A program made the translations under genes and the position numbers. A stretch of DNA of 64,000 nt from Leptotrichia sp. oral taxon 221 (GTDB taxonomy: Bacteria > Fusobacteriota > Fusobacteriia > Fusobacteriales > Leptotrichiaceae): positions 1,302,001 through 1,366,000 of the forward strand of contig NZ_CP072378.1 of assembly GCF_018128245.1 (NCBI RefSeq), read 5' to 3'. The first letter of the stretch is position 1. Every line of letters begins with the position of its first letter. Of the stretch, positions 43,001 through 52,940 are shown piece after piece. Under the pieces are notes generated by a model. The model ran no database searches and was not told the DNA's origin. It saw nothing but the letters and a program-made list of their open reading frames with translations.

Positions 43001-44077
43001 CTAATATTCAGAATCTTTAAATAATTTAACTCCTATTGCAAAAAATGCAATTAATGGTAAGAAACACGCTAAATATATAGGTATTGCTCCTGAAGTTGCG
43101 ACTGATTTTAAAATCGTACTAACTCCATAATATGAATAACCAATAATTACTGATAAACCTATATTTACTGCAGCTCCTCCCCTTACATATCTACTTCCCA
43201 ATGACAATCCAATCAAACACATTACAAACGAAGAAAGTGCAAACGATATTCTATAATAAAAATCTATTCTCAAATTCAAAGAATCTGCTCCAACCCTTGT
43301 AAAATAAACAATTTTTTCTCTTAATTCTGGCATTGTTAAATTTTTAGCTTCTACTGGACTCGCTAAAACATCATCCATTGAGGCAACAAAATTAAAAGTT
43401 TTCGTATCTATTGGAACTGAAACATTTGTCTTTAAGTTTCTTTCTTTTAGATCTTTAAATGTCCATCTTTTTGTTTTAAAATCTATCTTTCCTGAAGAAG
43501 CTGTATAAAGTTTTTCAATCTTTTTAAAATCTTTCGAAACTTTTAGTATCTCAACATATTGTAACGTTCCTTCTTTCTTACTGGCATGTCCACTATAAAG
43601 TATCGTATCTTTATCAATTTTTACAAGTACAAAATCCTTTTCTGCTCTCACTGGATCTTTATTTTCAACTTTTCTTTCTTTTAAACTTTCCTTTTTTGCA
43701 TTCCATTTCCCTAAAGTATCGTAATTTATCCATAGTACTAACATGCTTATTAAAAATGAAAAAATCATTGGAAACAGTGCTATTCTAGAAAAGCTAATTC
43801 CACTTGTCTTCATTGCAGCTATTTCCAGTTGCTTTGCCATTTTACTTATACACAAAAGACTTCCTAACAGCACACCTAGAGGTGCCGTATTAGTCATAAT
43901 TTCTGGAATCCCATAACCTAAATATTTAAAAGCATCATGAAGCTTAAATTTCCCATCCATAATCCAACCTGTTAAATTCAAACTTTCTGCTAGTAAAAAT
44001 ATCGAGAAAAACATCATCATACCCAGAAAAAAACTTTTTATATAATTCACAATTATATATTTATCTAACTTATTCAT
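43001..44077 (-). CDS. lptG: LPS export permease LptG-like (YjgQ family)
   Basis: With LptF and LptB it extracts LPS from the inner membrane. The 358-residue protein has two blocks of three membrane segments flanking a periplasmic beta domain (about residues 130-255), the YjgP/YjgQ layout. It begins MNKLDKYIIVNYIKSFFLG and ends with a cluster of membrane helices. The ATG immediately follows the TAG of the preceding gene, with AGGAG inside that gene. LptF and LptG are hard to tell apart by eye, so the letter is by order only. Confidence 0.85.
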   Translation of the reverse strand: MNKLDKYIIVNYIKSFFLGMMMFFSIFLLAESLNLTGWIMDGKFKLHDAFKYLGYGIPEIMTNTAPLGVLLGSLLCISKMAKQLEIAAMKTSGISFSRIALFPMIFSFLISMLVLWINYDTLGKWNAKKESLKERKVENKDPVRAEKDFVLVKIDKDTILYSGHASKKEGTLQYVEILKVSKDFKKIEKLYTASSGKIDFKTKRWTFKDLKERNLKTNVSVPIDTKTFNFVASMDDVLASPVEAKNLTMPELREKIVYFTRVGADSLNLRIDFYYRISFALSSFVMCLIGLSLGSRYVRGGAAVNIGLSVIIGYSYYGVSTILKSVATSGAIPIYLACFLPLIAFFAIGVKLFKDSEY

Positions 44078-45178
44078 CTAATTTCTCCTATATTTTTTGA
44101 TTGAAAAATACACACATAATACAAATAAAATGAAATTTGGTATCCACATAGCAATATTAGCAGGAACATTTTTTTTCAGGACCATAATTTTTGCATAGTT
44201 TACCACCGCAATATATCCAAATATTACTATCAAACTTACACCAAAACTTATACCCTTTCCACTTCTTCTGTGACCTACCGACAACAACACTCCCAACCAA
44301 CACAAAAATGTACTCGCTAAAGGCCCTATCAATCTTTGATAAATTTCAACCAAAGCTTTTAATGCTGCTTCTTTTTCTTCTGGTTTGTTTTTATTTTCTT
44401 TATAAAACTGCTTCAATTCCTTTAAATTCATTTCTTTACGACTTTTTTTATATTCTTTGTTTTTATCTTCCTTAAAAAAAGTAGAAAGTGGAACATCTTG
44501 ATTTTTATATGATGCTTCTACTTGACTATTTCCATTTTTATCAAATGAATACCCTTTCACATTCTGCATTTTTATAATTCCTGGATCAAATGTCGCTTTT
44601 TCTGCTAAAAACACTATTGGATAAGGATTATTCCCTTGTCTATTCAAAATCAAAAAATTATTTGCAGTTGCTTTTTTATTATCAACTTTATCAATATAAA
44701 ATCCAAATCCTTTTTCCTCATTTGTCAAAAATATTTTTTCTTCTGTCAATGAGCTAGGCTTTGTCGCTAAAACTTGTTTCGTTTGTGCATTTATATTAGC
44801 CAAAGCTTTTGGGTTTACATAAACTTCCAACCCTAATCCTATTAATGTCAAAACTACTCCAAAAACAAATGCTGGTTTTATTATTCTGAAAAGTCCTATT
44901 CCAGAACCTTCCATTGCGATAATCTCATTTGTTTCTGAAAGTCCACCGTAAACCAGCATCACACCTAAAAATGCTCCCATTGGTATTGTCTGAACCAACA
45001 CACCTGGTGTAGCATAAAAGAAATAATCAATTATCGAAATAAATGGTAAATCACTAGCAAATAATCGTTCCATTACTTCCATAACTACATTTAACATTAA
45101 AATAAATGTGAATATACTAATACCAAACAATGATGGCAAAATCAGTGAACTATAAATATATCTATCTATTATTTTCAT
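44078..45178 (-). CDS. lptF: LPS export permease LptF-like (YjgP family)
   Basis: This is the partner of the gene downstream in the LptB2FG transporter. The 366-residue protein has the same layout: MKIIDRYIYSSLILPSLFGI, three N-terminal membrane segments, a periplasmic domain of about 130 residues with a Lys/Glu-rich insert (KEDKNKEYKKSRKEMNLKEL), and three C-terminal segments. Its start overlaps the CvpA-like gene by 17 bp. The ATPase (lptB) and the LptC/LptA-like protein are about 8 kb upstream in the same run. Confidence 0.86.
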   Translation of the reverse strand: MKIIDRYIYSSLILPSLFGISIFTFILMLNVVMEVMERLFASDLPFISIIDYFFYATPGVLVQTIPMGAFLGVMLVYGGLSETNEIIAMEGSGIGLFRIIKPAFVFGVVLTLIGLGLEVYVNPKALANINAQTKQVLATKPSSLTEEKIFLTNEEKGFGFYIDKVDNKKATANNFLILNRQGNNPYPIVFLAEKATFDPGIIKMQNVKGYSFDKNGNSQVEASYKNQDVPLSTFFKEDKNKEYKKSRKEMNLKELKQFYKENKNKPEEKEAALKALVEIYQRLIGPLASTFLCWLGVLLSVGHRRSGKGISFGVSLIVIFGYIAVVNYAKIMVLKKNVPANIAMWIPNFILFVLCVYFSIKKYRRN

Positions 45179-45758
45179 TATTCCCTAGTCCTTTACTTAT
45201 TTTTTTTCTTTTAGGATTTTTTAGTTCGTCTAAAACTTCCTTTTCTATGCTCTTTTCTAGTTTTTTTCTCCTATAAATATCTAACCTTTTTTGAATAAAA
45301 TCTGGAAAAACTTCAGAATAAACTAACATATATTTTGTATTAAGTTGCACAACTATACTTTTTTCCCTAATTTCTTTAATTTTTTTATTACTCGAAGTAA
45401 ATGATTCCAATAATACAACTACGTATATAATAAAAACTATAAATGTAACTTTTATTATCGAAAAAACGATTCCCAAAAAACTGTCCCATTTTTTGAGTTT
45501 CATATTTTGAAAAAATTTTCTATGAAAAAATAAAAAAGTAGAAAACAGAATATACTGAATCACAATTATAATAATATAAATTTTCAATTGTTCTTTTAAA
45601 TTTTTATTATTGATTTTTATAATTTCGTATATAAGTCTTGTAATATAAATTATTAGAATATATTTAAATAAATGAATAAATTCCAATACAAATCCTCTTT
45701 TTCTACCTATTAACACATATATAATCAATAATATTATAATTATAATATCTAATATCAT
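45162..45758 (-). CDS. CvpA-like membrane protein
   Basis: The 198-residue protein has four predicted membrane segments in the first 130 residues (IIIIILLIIYVLIGRKRGFV at the start), then a charged cytoplasmic tail (RRKKLEKSIEKEVLDELKN). The N-terminal DIIIIILLIIYVLIGRKRGF pattern is typical of CvpA-family proteins, which are linked to envelope stress and toxin import. The composition is strongly Ile/Lys biased, so the assignment rests on topology and the N-terminus. It overlaps lptF and follows alr by 20 bp. Confidence 0.72.
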   Translation of the reverse strand: MILDIIIIILLIIYVLIGRKRGFVLEFIHLFKYILIIYITRLIYEIIKINNKNLKEQLKIYIIIIVIQYILFSTFLFFHRKFFQNMKLKKWDSFLGIVFSIIKVTFIVFIIYVVVLLESFTSSNKKIKEIREKSIVVQLNTKYMLVYSEVFPDFIQKRLDIYRRKKLEKSIEKEVLDELKNPKRKKISKGLGNNENNR

Positions 45759-45778
45759 TTCTCTCTCCTACTTTTACA

Positions 45779-46858
45779 TTATTTATATATTCTCGGAACC
45801 CTTTGACTTATTCCGCACAATATTTCATACGATATCGTATTACACAAATCGGCAACTTCCACAACACTAATATTTTCTCCAAAAAATTCTACTGTATCTC
45901 CTTTTTTCGCTTCACCAACTAATTCTTTTGGCAACGCTATTATAAGCTGATCCATACAAACTCTACCTACAATATTACATCTATAACCTTTATAATACAC
46001 ATATCCTTTATTTGATAAATCTCTTCTCACTCCATCGGCATATCCTATCGAAACAGTCGCATAAGTTTCGCCAGCTTTACCCAAATATGTATTTCCGTAA
46101 CTTATATAGCTATCTCTATACAATGTTTTTATATAACTTATTTTAGCAAATAACGACATTACAGGTTTGAATTTATATGGTTTTGTTTCTTCTTCTGTCA
46201 CACCACCATATGCGATTATTCCTACTCTTACAAAATCATATCCATCATTTTTCAATTTTATAGTACCAAAACTGTTAAGTAAGTGTTTATACTTAACAGC
46301 TGGTATTTTAGAAGTTATTTTATCACAAATTTCTTTAAAGTTATCTTCTTGAAATTTAGTGTATTTTTCATCTGTGTCAGATGAAGAAAAATGAGAAAAT
46401 ATCCCAATTGGATTTACATATTTGCAATTTTCTAATTTAGAAATTAATTTATCAATTTCCTCTTTTTGAAAACCGACTCTTCCCATTCCTGTATCTACTG
46501 TTATAAATACATTTGTCTTAGTTTTTGAATTTTCCAAATACTCAATTTCTTCAAAATCAGTTACCATGAAATAAATGTTTTTTTCTGAAATTTTATCCAT
46601 ATACGCATATTCTATAGGTCCTAGAATAAGAATCTCAACATTTTCATCAACTTCCTTTATTTTCAATGCTTCTTCAGCTGTTGCAACCGCAAAAAATTTT
46701 ATACCTTTTTTTATCAATGACTCACATATCTTTAACATCCCATGACCATAAGCATCTGCTTTAATTACAGCTATTATCTTTTCTTTCGGTGCAACCTTTT
46801 CAATCTCATCTATATTCGCATATAAATTATTTATGTTTATTTCTGCCCAACAACGCAT
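45779..46858 (-). CDS. alr: Alanine racemase
   Basis: Alr interconverts L- and D-alanine to supply peptidoglycan. The 359-residue PLP enzyme has the PLP lysine in IAVIKADAYGHG (near residue 33), VDTGMGRVGFQ in the middle, and SYGNTYLGKAGETYATVSIGYADG with the second catalytic Tyr. CMDQLIIAL follows. It starts 33 bp after secF. The clustering with rodA and mutS-linked envelope genes fits wall synthesis. Confidence 0.95.
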   Translation of the reverse strand: MRCWAEININNLYANIDEIEKVAPKEKIIAVIKADAYGHGMLKICESLIKKGIKFFAVATAEEALKIKEVDENVEILILGPIEYAYMDKISEKNIYFMVTDFEEIEYLENSKTKTNVFITVDTGMGRVGFQKEEIDKLISKLENCKYVNPIGIFSHFSSSDTDEKYTKFQEDNFKEICDKITSKIPAVKYKHLLNSFGTIKLKNDGYDFVRVGIIAYGGVTEEETKPYKFKPVMSLFAKISYIKTLYRDSYISYGNTYLGKAGETYATVSIGYADGVRRDLSNKGYVYYKGYRCNIVGRVCMDQLIIALPKELVGEAKKGDTVEFFGENISVVEVADLCNTISYEILCGISQRVPRIYK

Positions 46859-46891
46859 TTTTACTTCACCTTCTAAAATTTTATTAATAAA

Positions 46892-47854
46892 TTAAACTAA
46901 TACTTTATCGCTTTCATCATATCCATTAACTGATTTACCAGTTTTTCTCTTGTTACTATCTTTATTTTTATCCTCTTTTTTAAATCTTCTTAACAAGTAA
47001 ACTATTGGACTCGCAATAAAGATTGATGAGTATGTACCAAAAGTTATACCAATAAACAATGTCATACTAAATGTTTTTAATGTACTTCCACCAAAGATTA
47101 ATAATACTATTACTGAAAATAATGTTGTTAATGAAGTATATAACGATCTTGCGAATACTTGATTTATACTATGATCAATAACTTCTGCAAAAGGTTTTTG
47201 GTGTTTACTTTTTTTATTTTCTTTATCATTTTCTCTTATTCTGTCAAAAATAACGATTGTATCATTAATCGAATATCCTAAAATTGTCAAAATAGCCGCA
47301 ATAAATGGTGTATCTGCTTCATATCTCAATAATGCTATTAAACCAATTGTTATAACAATATCATGCAATAACGCCAATATTCCTGCAATCGCATAAATCC
47401 ACTCAAATCTAACTGTAATATAAATTACAATCAAAATACTTCCAATTATCAAAGCACTTACCGCATTTGAAGTCAATTCCTTACCTATTGTCGCTCCAAC
47501 TGTATCATATTTTACCAAATCATATTTTCCTGTTTTTTCTTTCAATGTATTTAATACTTTTGTTTTTTCTGTATTAGTTAATTGTTCAGTTTTTACAATT
47601 ACTGTATTGTCTTCAGAAAATTGGATTCTTTGTCCTCTCAATTTAGGAACTTCTGAAACTAAATCTGTTAACGTCTTATCTACCAACGCTTTATCCATTG
47701 TTTTTTCATATTTTATTTGAAATAAATCTCCACCTTTAAAATCTACTCCCAAATTTAATTTTATGGCAAATATACTAATTATTGAAATTATTGTCAAAAT
47801 TAGTGAGAACCCTAAAAAATATTTTTGGTTTTTAATTATTTTCAAGTTCAGCAT
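46892..47854 (-). CDS. secF: Protein-export membrane protein SecF
   Basis: SecF works with SecD to use proton motive force in late steps of translocation. The 320-residue protein has six membrane segments: one at the N-terminus, a periplasmic domain with NLGVDFKGGDLFQI, and five C-terminal. RND-type motifs include YSINDTIVIFDRIREN. A charged tail ends in YDESDKVLV. It overlaps secD by 23 bp, which suggests coupled translation. Confidence 0.95.
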   Translation of the reverse strand: MLNLKIIKNQKYFLGFSLILTIISIISIFAIKLNLGVDFKGGDLFQIKYEKTMDKALVDKTLTDLVSEVPKLRGQRIQFSEDNTVIVKTEQLTNTEKTKVLNTLKEKTGKYDLVKYDTVGATIGKELTSNAVSALIIGSILIVIYITVRFEWIYAIAGILALLHDIVITIGLIALLRYEADTPFIAAILTILGYSINDTIVIFDRIRENDKENKKSKHQKPFAEVIDHSINQVFARSLYTSLTTLFSVIVLLIFGGSTLKTFSMTLFIGITFGTYSSIFIASPIVYLLRRFKKEDKNKDSNKRKTGKSVNGYDESDKVLV

Positions 47855-49067
47855 TTTTTACTCCTTTCCAAAATAATTTTTCTTTTTCTATTTTAAAAGT
47901 CGATAAAACGAATTTTAAAATAACTTTTGTAACGAAAACTGCTGTAAATATTGTTACAAAAACCCCAAGTGATAATGTAACTGCAAATCCTTTTATTGGT
48001 CCTGTTCCTAAGAAAAATAATACTCCTGCAATTAATAATGTTGTTATATTCCCATCGATTATCGCTGGTAATGCATGTTTAAATCCTTTTTCAACAGAAT
48101 CTTGTAAGGAATATCCTCTCGCCAATTCTTCTTTTACTCTCTCAAAAGTAATTACATTCGCATCAACTGCCATTCCTAATGTCAATATAAATCCTGCAAT
48201 CCCTGGCAAAGTTAACACCGCACCTACAACGCTTAATAAAGTCATTACAAGTAATCCGTTTATCAATAAAGCTATATCTGCAACAATTCCTGGTATTTTA
48301 TAAATTGCTATCATAAATACTGATATTACAACTACAGCTATAACTCCTGCAATTTTTGTTTGATCAATTGATTCACTTCCTAAAGTAGCTCCAACTGTTC
48401 TTGACTCCAAAATTTTAATATTTACTGGTAAAGCTCCTGATTTTAATAAGTTAGATAAATTTGTTGCTTCTTCGTAAGCATCTTTACTTCCACCTAAACT
48501 AATTTGCCCTTTTCCACCAGCGATTTCAGTTTGAATTGTTGGTGCTGATTGCTCTTTACCATCTAACATAATCGCCAATTGTTTACCAATATTTTCTCTA
48601 GTTATCTTAGCAAAAACATCTGCTCCCTTTGTATTCAACTCAAAACTTACAACTGGTCTTCCTACTTGGTCTCTATCTACAACGGCATTTTTTATTGCTG
48701 AACCTTCTAATAATGTTGGTCCATAAGTACCATTTGCTTCTTTTATTTTAAATTCCAATTTAGCTGTTGTCCCGATTAAACTTTTCGCTTTTTCAGGATC
48801 TTTTACTCCAGCTAATTCTACTATTAATTTATCATTTCCACTTAACTGAATTACTGGTTCGGATACTCCTAAACTGTTAATTCTTCTTTCGATAATGTCT
48901 CTTACCTTTTCCATCGTATCATTTTCAATTTTACCTTGCGCTTGTAAAACTATCGAAGTCCCACCTCTCAAGTCCAATCCTAATTTTATCTTGTTATAAT
49001 AAAGTACTAATACCGATAAAATTACTAATCCAAAAAGCCAAATATAATGTCTTTTCTTATTTTCCAT
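47832..49067 (-). CDS. secD: Protein-export membrane protein SecD
   Basis: SecD is the partner of SecF. The 411-residue protein has one N-terminal membrane segment, a periplasmic P1 domain (KLGLDLRGGTSIVLQAQ, then RRINSLGVSEPVIQLSG), and five C-terminal segments with GMAVDANVITFERVKEELARG. The P1 domain is short compared with E. coli, as in Gram-positive-like forms. It follows ruvX by 57 bp. No yajC is found next to it. Confidence 0.95.
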   Translation of the reverse strand: MENKKRHYIWLFGLVILSVLVLYYNKIKLGLDLRGGTSIVLQAQGKIENDTMEKVRDIIERRINSLGVSEPVIQLSGNDKLIVELAGVKDPEKAKSLIGTTAKLEFKIKEANGTYGPTLLEGSAIKNAVVDRDQVGRPVVSFELNTKGADVFAKITRENIGKQLAIMLDGKEQSAPTIQTEIAGGKGQISLGGSKDAYEEATNLSNLLKSGALPVNIKILESRTVGATLGSESIDQTKIAGVIAVVVISVFMIAIYKIPGIVADIALLINGLLVMTLLSVVGAVLTLPGIAGFILTLGMAVDANVITFERVKEELARGYSLQDSVEKGFKHALPAIIDGNITTLLIAGVLFFLGTGPIKGFAVTLSLGVFVTIFTAVFVTKVILKFVLSTFKIEKEKLFWKGVKNAELENN

Positions 49068-49124
49068 TTTCTCCCTTTCCCAAATTTTTAATTTGTAATA
49101 TCTATTAAATTTTTTTAAATAAAA

Positions 49125-49541
49125 TTACTTTGTCATATCCAAATAATTTTGTAAAATTATCGTTGCAGCAACCATATCCACAACTTTCCTTCGTTCTTTC
49201 CCATTCTTTTTAGAATAATTTTTCAAATAATGTTCCGCTTCTGTCGTCGTGTAACGCTCATCTACAAAGAAAATTTGAATATTTGGAATATTTTTTTTCA
49301 ATTCTTCCACAAATTCTTCCACTTTTTCAACTTGACGTTTTTTTGAACCATCAAGACTTTTCGGCATTCCTACGACAATTTTTTTCGTACCTTCATCATC
49401 TAAAATCTCTTTTATTCTTGCAATCGGATCTATTTTCGTCCTATCAATCACTTCAAGAGCAGTCGCAAGAATTCCCAAAGGATCGCATTTTGCAACCCCA
49501 ATTCTCACATCTCCGACATCAAGTCCAATAAATTTTCTCAT
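49125..49541 (-). CDS. ruvX: Holliday junction resolvase-like RuvX/YqgF
   Basis: YqgF-family RNase H-fold nucleases process RNA, including 16S rRNA 5' ends in E. coli, and have been linked to junction resolution. The 138-residue protein has the family motifs FIGLDVGDVRIGVA at the N-terminus, VVGMPKSLDG in the middle, and FVDERYTTTEAE near the C-terminus. A GC-rich hairpin lies between it and alaS. Confidence 0.93.
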   Translation of the reverse strand: MRKFIGLDVGDVRIGVAKCDPLGILATALEVIDRTKIDPIARIKEILDDEGTKKIVVGMPKSLDGSKKRQVEKVEEFVEELKKNIPNIQIFFVDERYTTTEAEHYLKNYSKKNGKERRKVVDMVAATIILQNYLDMTK

Positions 49542-49592
49542 CTTTTTCTCATTTCTAAATTTTATTATTCAAATTATGAATTAATTTTTCGA

Positions 49593-49611
49593 CAAGGGGA
49601 TAAACCCCTTG
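49593..49611. repeat. GC-rich hairpin between alaS and ruvX
   Basis: CAAGGGG (49593-49599) and CCCCTTG (49605-49611) form a perfect 7-bp stem with loop ATAAA. Neither side has a U-run, so it is not a classical terminator. It lies 29 bp beyond the alaS stop codon in a 98-bp gap. Confidence 0.5.
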
Positions 49612-49639
49612 CTAATTGGCATTTATTCAATTATATAAA

Positions 49640-52255
49640 TTATAATTTTTCATTTACAAACTCAAATGCTTTATCAACAGCTTCTTTTACAGCATTTCCA
49701 TCTTTTCCACCAGCTTGTGCAAAATCAGGTCTTCCTCCACCGTTTCCGCCAGCAACTTGAGCTGCAACTTTTACGATTTCTCCAGCTTTTACTTTTGAAA
49801 TCAAGTCTTTTGTAACTCCAACTACGAAAATCGCTTTTCCGCCATTATTTGTTCCCAAAATAATAATTCCAGATTGAAGTTTTTCTTTTCCTCTATCTAC
49901 GATTTCTTTTAATTCATTTACATCTTTATTTGCAAATGCAGCTTTTAATACTTTTACTCCATTTATTTCATCTACATTTTCAAGTAATTCATTGATTTCA
50001 TATTTTACTAATTTAGTTTGTAATTGCTCATATTCTTTTACGATATTTTTAGCTTCTGCGATATATTTCTCTACAACATCAACCACATTTTTTCCATCAG
50101 TTTTCAACATTCCAGCAACTTTACTTAATTTTTCTTCAAGTTTATTAACATATTTCAAACTTGCATGTCCTGTTGTTGCTGTAATTCTACGAGTTCCTGA
50201 GGCGATTCCACTTTCAGATTCAATATTGAATAATCCGATTTCTCCAGTAGATTTAACGTGTGCACCTCCACAAAGCTCGATTGAATATCCGTCAATTTCA
50301 ACGACACGAACTACATCTCCATATTTATCAGAGAAAAGTGCCATCGCTCCTCTTTTTTTCGCATCTTCAATATTTTCAAAATCAATTTTAACTTTCAAGT
50401 TAGACAAAATAATGTCATTTACAGATTTTTCGATTTTTTCAATCATTTCTGGCTCAATTGCTTCATAATGTGAAAAGTCAAATCTCAATTTTTCATCATC
50501 CACAAGCGAACCAGATTGCTCAACGTGAGTCCCTAAGTTTTCTCTTAAAACTTTATGTAAAATATGTGTTGCAGTATGGTTTCTTTGAATATCTTTTCTA
50601 CGATCCGCATCAATTTTCATTTTTACTTCTGCACCAACTGCTGGAGCAATTCCTTTTACAATCTCTACTTGATGAATAAACACATCATGTTTTTTCACAA
50701 CATTTACAACTTTTCCTTCAAATTCTCCAGAAGTAATAATTCCAGTATCAGCAACTTGTCCTCCTGATTCCGCATAAAATGGCGTTCTATCAAAAATTAC
50801 TTCATACCCTGAAATTCCTTCACTTTTAGCAATATGCAAAATCTTTCCTTCATCTTCAAATTTTTCATATCCTGTAAATTCAGTTTTTCCGTGTTCTTCA
50901 AAGAATTTATCAATAAAGTCATCTTTTATCATATCTGAAACCGTAACTCTACTATTTTTTGATCTTTTTACTTGTTCTTCTAATTTTTGATTAAATTCTT
51001 CTTCAGAAACTTCATACCCTTGGTTTTCCAAAATTAATTCTGTCAATTCAAATGGAAGTCCAAATGTATCATATAATTTAAACGAAGCATCTGCTGAAAG
51101 TTTTTTAATTCCTTCTTTATCCATTTTTTCAATTTCTTCAGTTAGCATTTCAATTCCATTTTTCAATGTCAACGCAAATCTTTCTTGCTCAAGTTTTAAA
51201 ACTTTTTCAATGTATTCTTGTTTTTCAACTAATTCTGGATATGCCTCTTTCATATTTTCCACAACATAAGGTACTAATTTATACAAGAACAAATCATCTT
51301 TCGTAATGTCCAATTTTTGTTTTGCAACGATTCCCGCACCAAATGCTCTTCTTATAATCTTTCTTAAAATATATCCACGACCTTCATTTGATGGCAAAAC
51401 TCCATCCGCTATCAAAAATACTGACGCTCTAATATGATCCGCAATAACTTTTACAGTAATTTCAAATTCTTCTTTTTTAATATCTAAAACTTTTTCAATG
51501 CCTTTTATTATCGGCATAAATATATCAGTTTCAAAGTTATTATCTTTTTTTTGCACAACTGAAGCTATTCTTTCAAGTCCTGCTCCTGTATCAATATTTT
51601 TTTCTGGAAGTGGCACAAGTGAACCGTCTTCAAGTCTATTCCATTCAGTAAACACAAGATTCCAAATTTCTAAAAATCTATCTCCTTCATCTCCTGGCTT
51701 ACAGTTAATTTCCTCATTATTTTTCCCCATATTTTGTGTATCATAATAAATTTCACTACAAGGCCCACAAGAACCTACAGGTCCAGCTGCCCACCAGTTA
51801 TCTTCTTCTCCAAGTCTAACAATTCTATCTTCAGGCACTCCAATTTCCTTATTCCAAATTTCATAAGCCTCATCGTCTGTTTTATAAACAGAAACATAAA
51901 GTCTTTCTGGATCTAATTTCAAAACTTTTGTTATATATTCCCAAGACCATTCAATCGCTTCCTTTTTAAAGTAATCCCCAAACGAAAAATTCCCCAGCAT
52001 TTCAAAAAATGTATGGTGTCTAGGCGTTCTTCCTACATTTTCCAAATCGTTAGTTCTTATACATTTTTGATAAGTCGTAATTCTTGGAAACGGAGCTTCC
52101 TTCTCTCCCAAGAAAAATGGCTTAAACGGCACCATCCCAGCAACCGTCAACAACAAACTTTTATCATCTGGTATTAACGAAGCACTTTCAAAATGTTTAT
52201 GCTCCTTTGATTTAAAAAAATCTACAAAACTTTTTCTTATTTCATTTCCTGTCAT
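49640..52255 (-). CDS. alaS: Alanyl-tRNA synthetase
   Basis: AlaS charges tRNA-Ala and edits mischarged Ser and Gly. The 871-residue protein has the class II core (SFVDFFKSKEHKHFESASLI, PFKPFFLGE near residue 45, FFEMLGNFSFGDYFK). The editing domain zinc site is HTATH and CGGAH. The C-terminal DHHA1 domain ends VAGGNGGGRPDFAQAGGKDG. The length is normal. It follows the PepE-like gene by 51 bp. Confidence 0.97.
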   Translation of the reverse strand: MTGNEIRKSFVDFFKSKEHKHFESASLIPDDKSLLLTVAGMVPFKPFFLGEKEAPFPRITTYQKCIRTNDLENVGRTPRHHTFFEMLGNFSFGDYFKKEAIEWSWEYITKVLKLDPERLYVSVYKTDDEAYEIWNKEIGVPEDRIVRLGEEDNWWAAGPVGSCGPCSEIYYDTQNMGKNNEEINCKPGDEGDRFLEIWNLVFTEWNRLEDGSLVPLPEKNIDTGAGLERIASVVQKKDNNFETDIFMPIIKGIEKVLDIKKEEFEITVKVIADHIRASVFLIADGVLPSNEGRGYILRKIIRRAFGAGIVAKQKLDITKDDLFLYKLVPYVVENMKEAYPELVEKQEYIEKVLKLEQERFALTLKNGIEMLTEEIEKMDKEGIKKLSADASFKLYDTFGLPFELTELILENQGYEVSEEEFNQKLEEQVKRSKNSRVTVSDMIKDDFIDKFFEEHGKTEFTGYEKFEDEGKILHIAKSEGISGYEVIFDRTPFYAESGGQVADTGIITSGEFEGKVVNVVKKHDVFIHQVEIVKGIAPAVGAEVKMKIDADRRKDIQRNHTATHILHKVLRENLGTHVEQSGSLVDDEKLRFDFSHYEAIEPEMIEKIEKSVNDIILSNLKVKIDFENIEDAKKRGAMALFSDKYGDVVRVVEIDGYSIELCGGAHVKSTGEIGLFNIESESGIASGTRRITATTGHASLKYVNKLEEKLSKVAGMLKTDGKNVVDVVEKYIAEAKNIVKEYEQLQTKLVKYEINELLENVDEINGVKVLKAAFANKDVNELKEIVDRGKEKLQSGIIILGTNNGGKAIFVVGVTKDLISKVKAGEIVKVAAQVAGGNGGGRPDFAQAGGKDGNAVKEAVDKAFEFVNEKL

Positions 52256-52306
52256 TATTTATCTGAGATTGTAAAAACAACCTCTCTCCTTTCTTAATTT
52301 ATCTTC

Positions 52307-52927
52307 TTATTTATTTTTTAATATTTTAAAATCATTATTTTTAATTAATATCGCTTCTTTATTATTTATTAATTCCAAATCTAATTTATCCTTATACAAT
52401 TCAACTATTTTTTCAGAACTTTCTGCAAACGGTTCTTCGCCAAAATGAGGAACTATATAAAAATCTATCAAATTCATTCCCGTGTAATCACTCAGTTCCT
52501 TTGCCAATGTTTTATCATCTGCAAGAGAAGCATATTCGATATTAGGACCTGTTATTACAGACCCTGCCGATTCTCCGATATAAAGCAATCCATTTTCTAT
52601 TCTTTCCTTCAAATAAGAAATTAAATTTTTTCTTTTCAATTCTTGTAATAAATAAAATGTATTTCCACCAGAAATAAAGATTATCTCTGCCTTCGATAAT
52701 TTCTCCTTCACAGTTTTTTCTGAAAAAACAGAAATATCAAAATTATCCACTGCATATCCAATATCCTCAAAAGCCTTCTCTGTAAGATACATATAATTCT
52801 TATATTCTTCCACATTAGCTGCTGTCGGAATAAATAATATTTTTTTACTTTTAGCATTTTTATCCAAAAATTCTTTTACAAATCCTATACTTTCGTATAA
52901 AGATGATGTCAAAATCATATTTTTCAA
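52307..52927 (-). CDS. Peptidase E-like (S51 family) serine peptidase
   Basis: Family S51 enzymes cleave N-terminal Asp dipeptides or cyanophycin. The product has about 206 residues: KKILFIPTAANVEEYKNYMY, IIFISGGNTFYLLQELKR, and the nucleophile elbow LYIGESAGSVITGPNI (Ser in GESAG). PHFGEEPF holds the later acidic/His region. The best start is TTG at 52927, nine bases after AGGAGG; ATG 52918 is an alternative. The reading frame continues upstream into lptB, but that part is the shadow of lptB. A role in peptide recycling is inferred. Confidence 0.87.
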   Translation of the reverse strand: MKNMILTSSLYESIGFVKEFLDKNAKSKKILFIPTAANVEEYKNYMYLTEKAFEDIGYAVDNFDISVFSEKTVKEKLSKAEIIFISGGNTFYLLQELKRKNLISYLKERIENGLLYIGESAGSVITGPNIEYASLADDKTLAKELSDYTGMNLIDFYIVPHFGEEPFAESSEKIVELYKDKLDLELINNKEAILIKNNDFKILKNK

Positions 52928-52940
52928 AAAAATCAACCTC

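Noticed and set aside
49593-49611. Terminator of alaS
   Set aside because: The stem is strong but neither strand has the U-run required for intrinsic termination.
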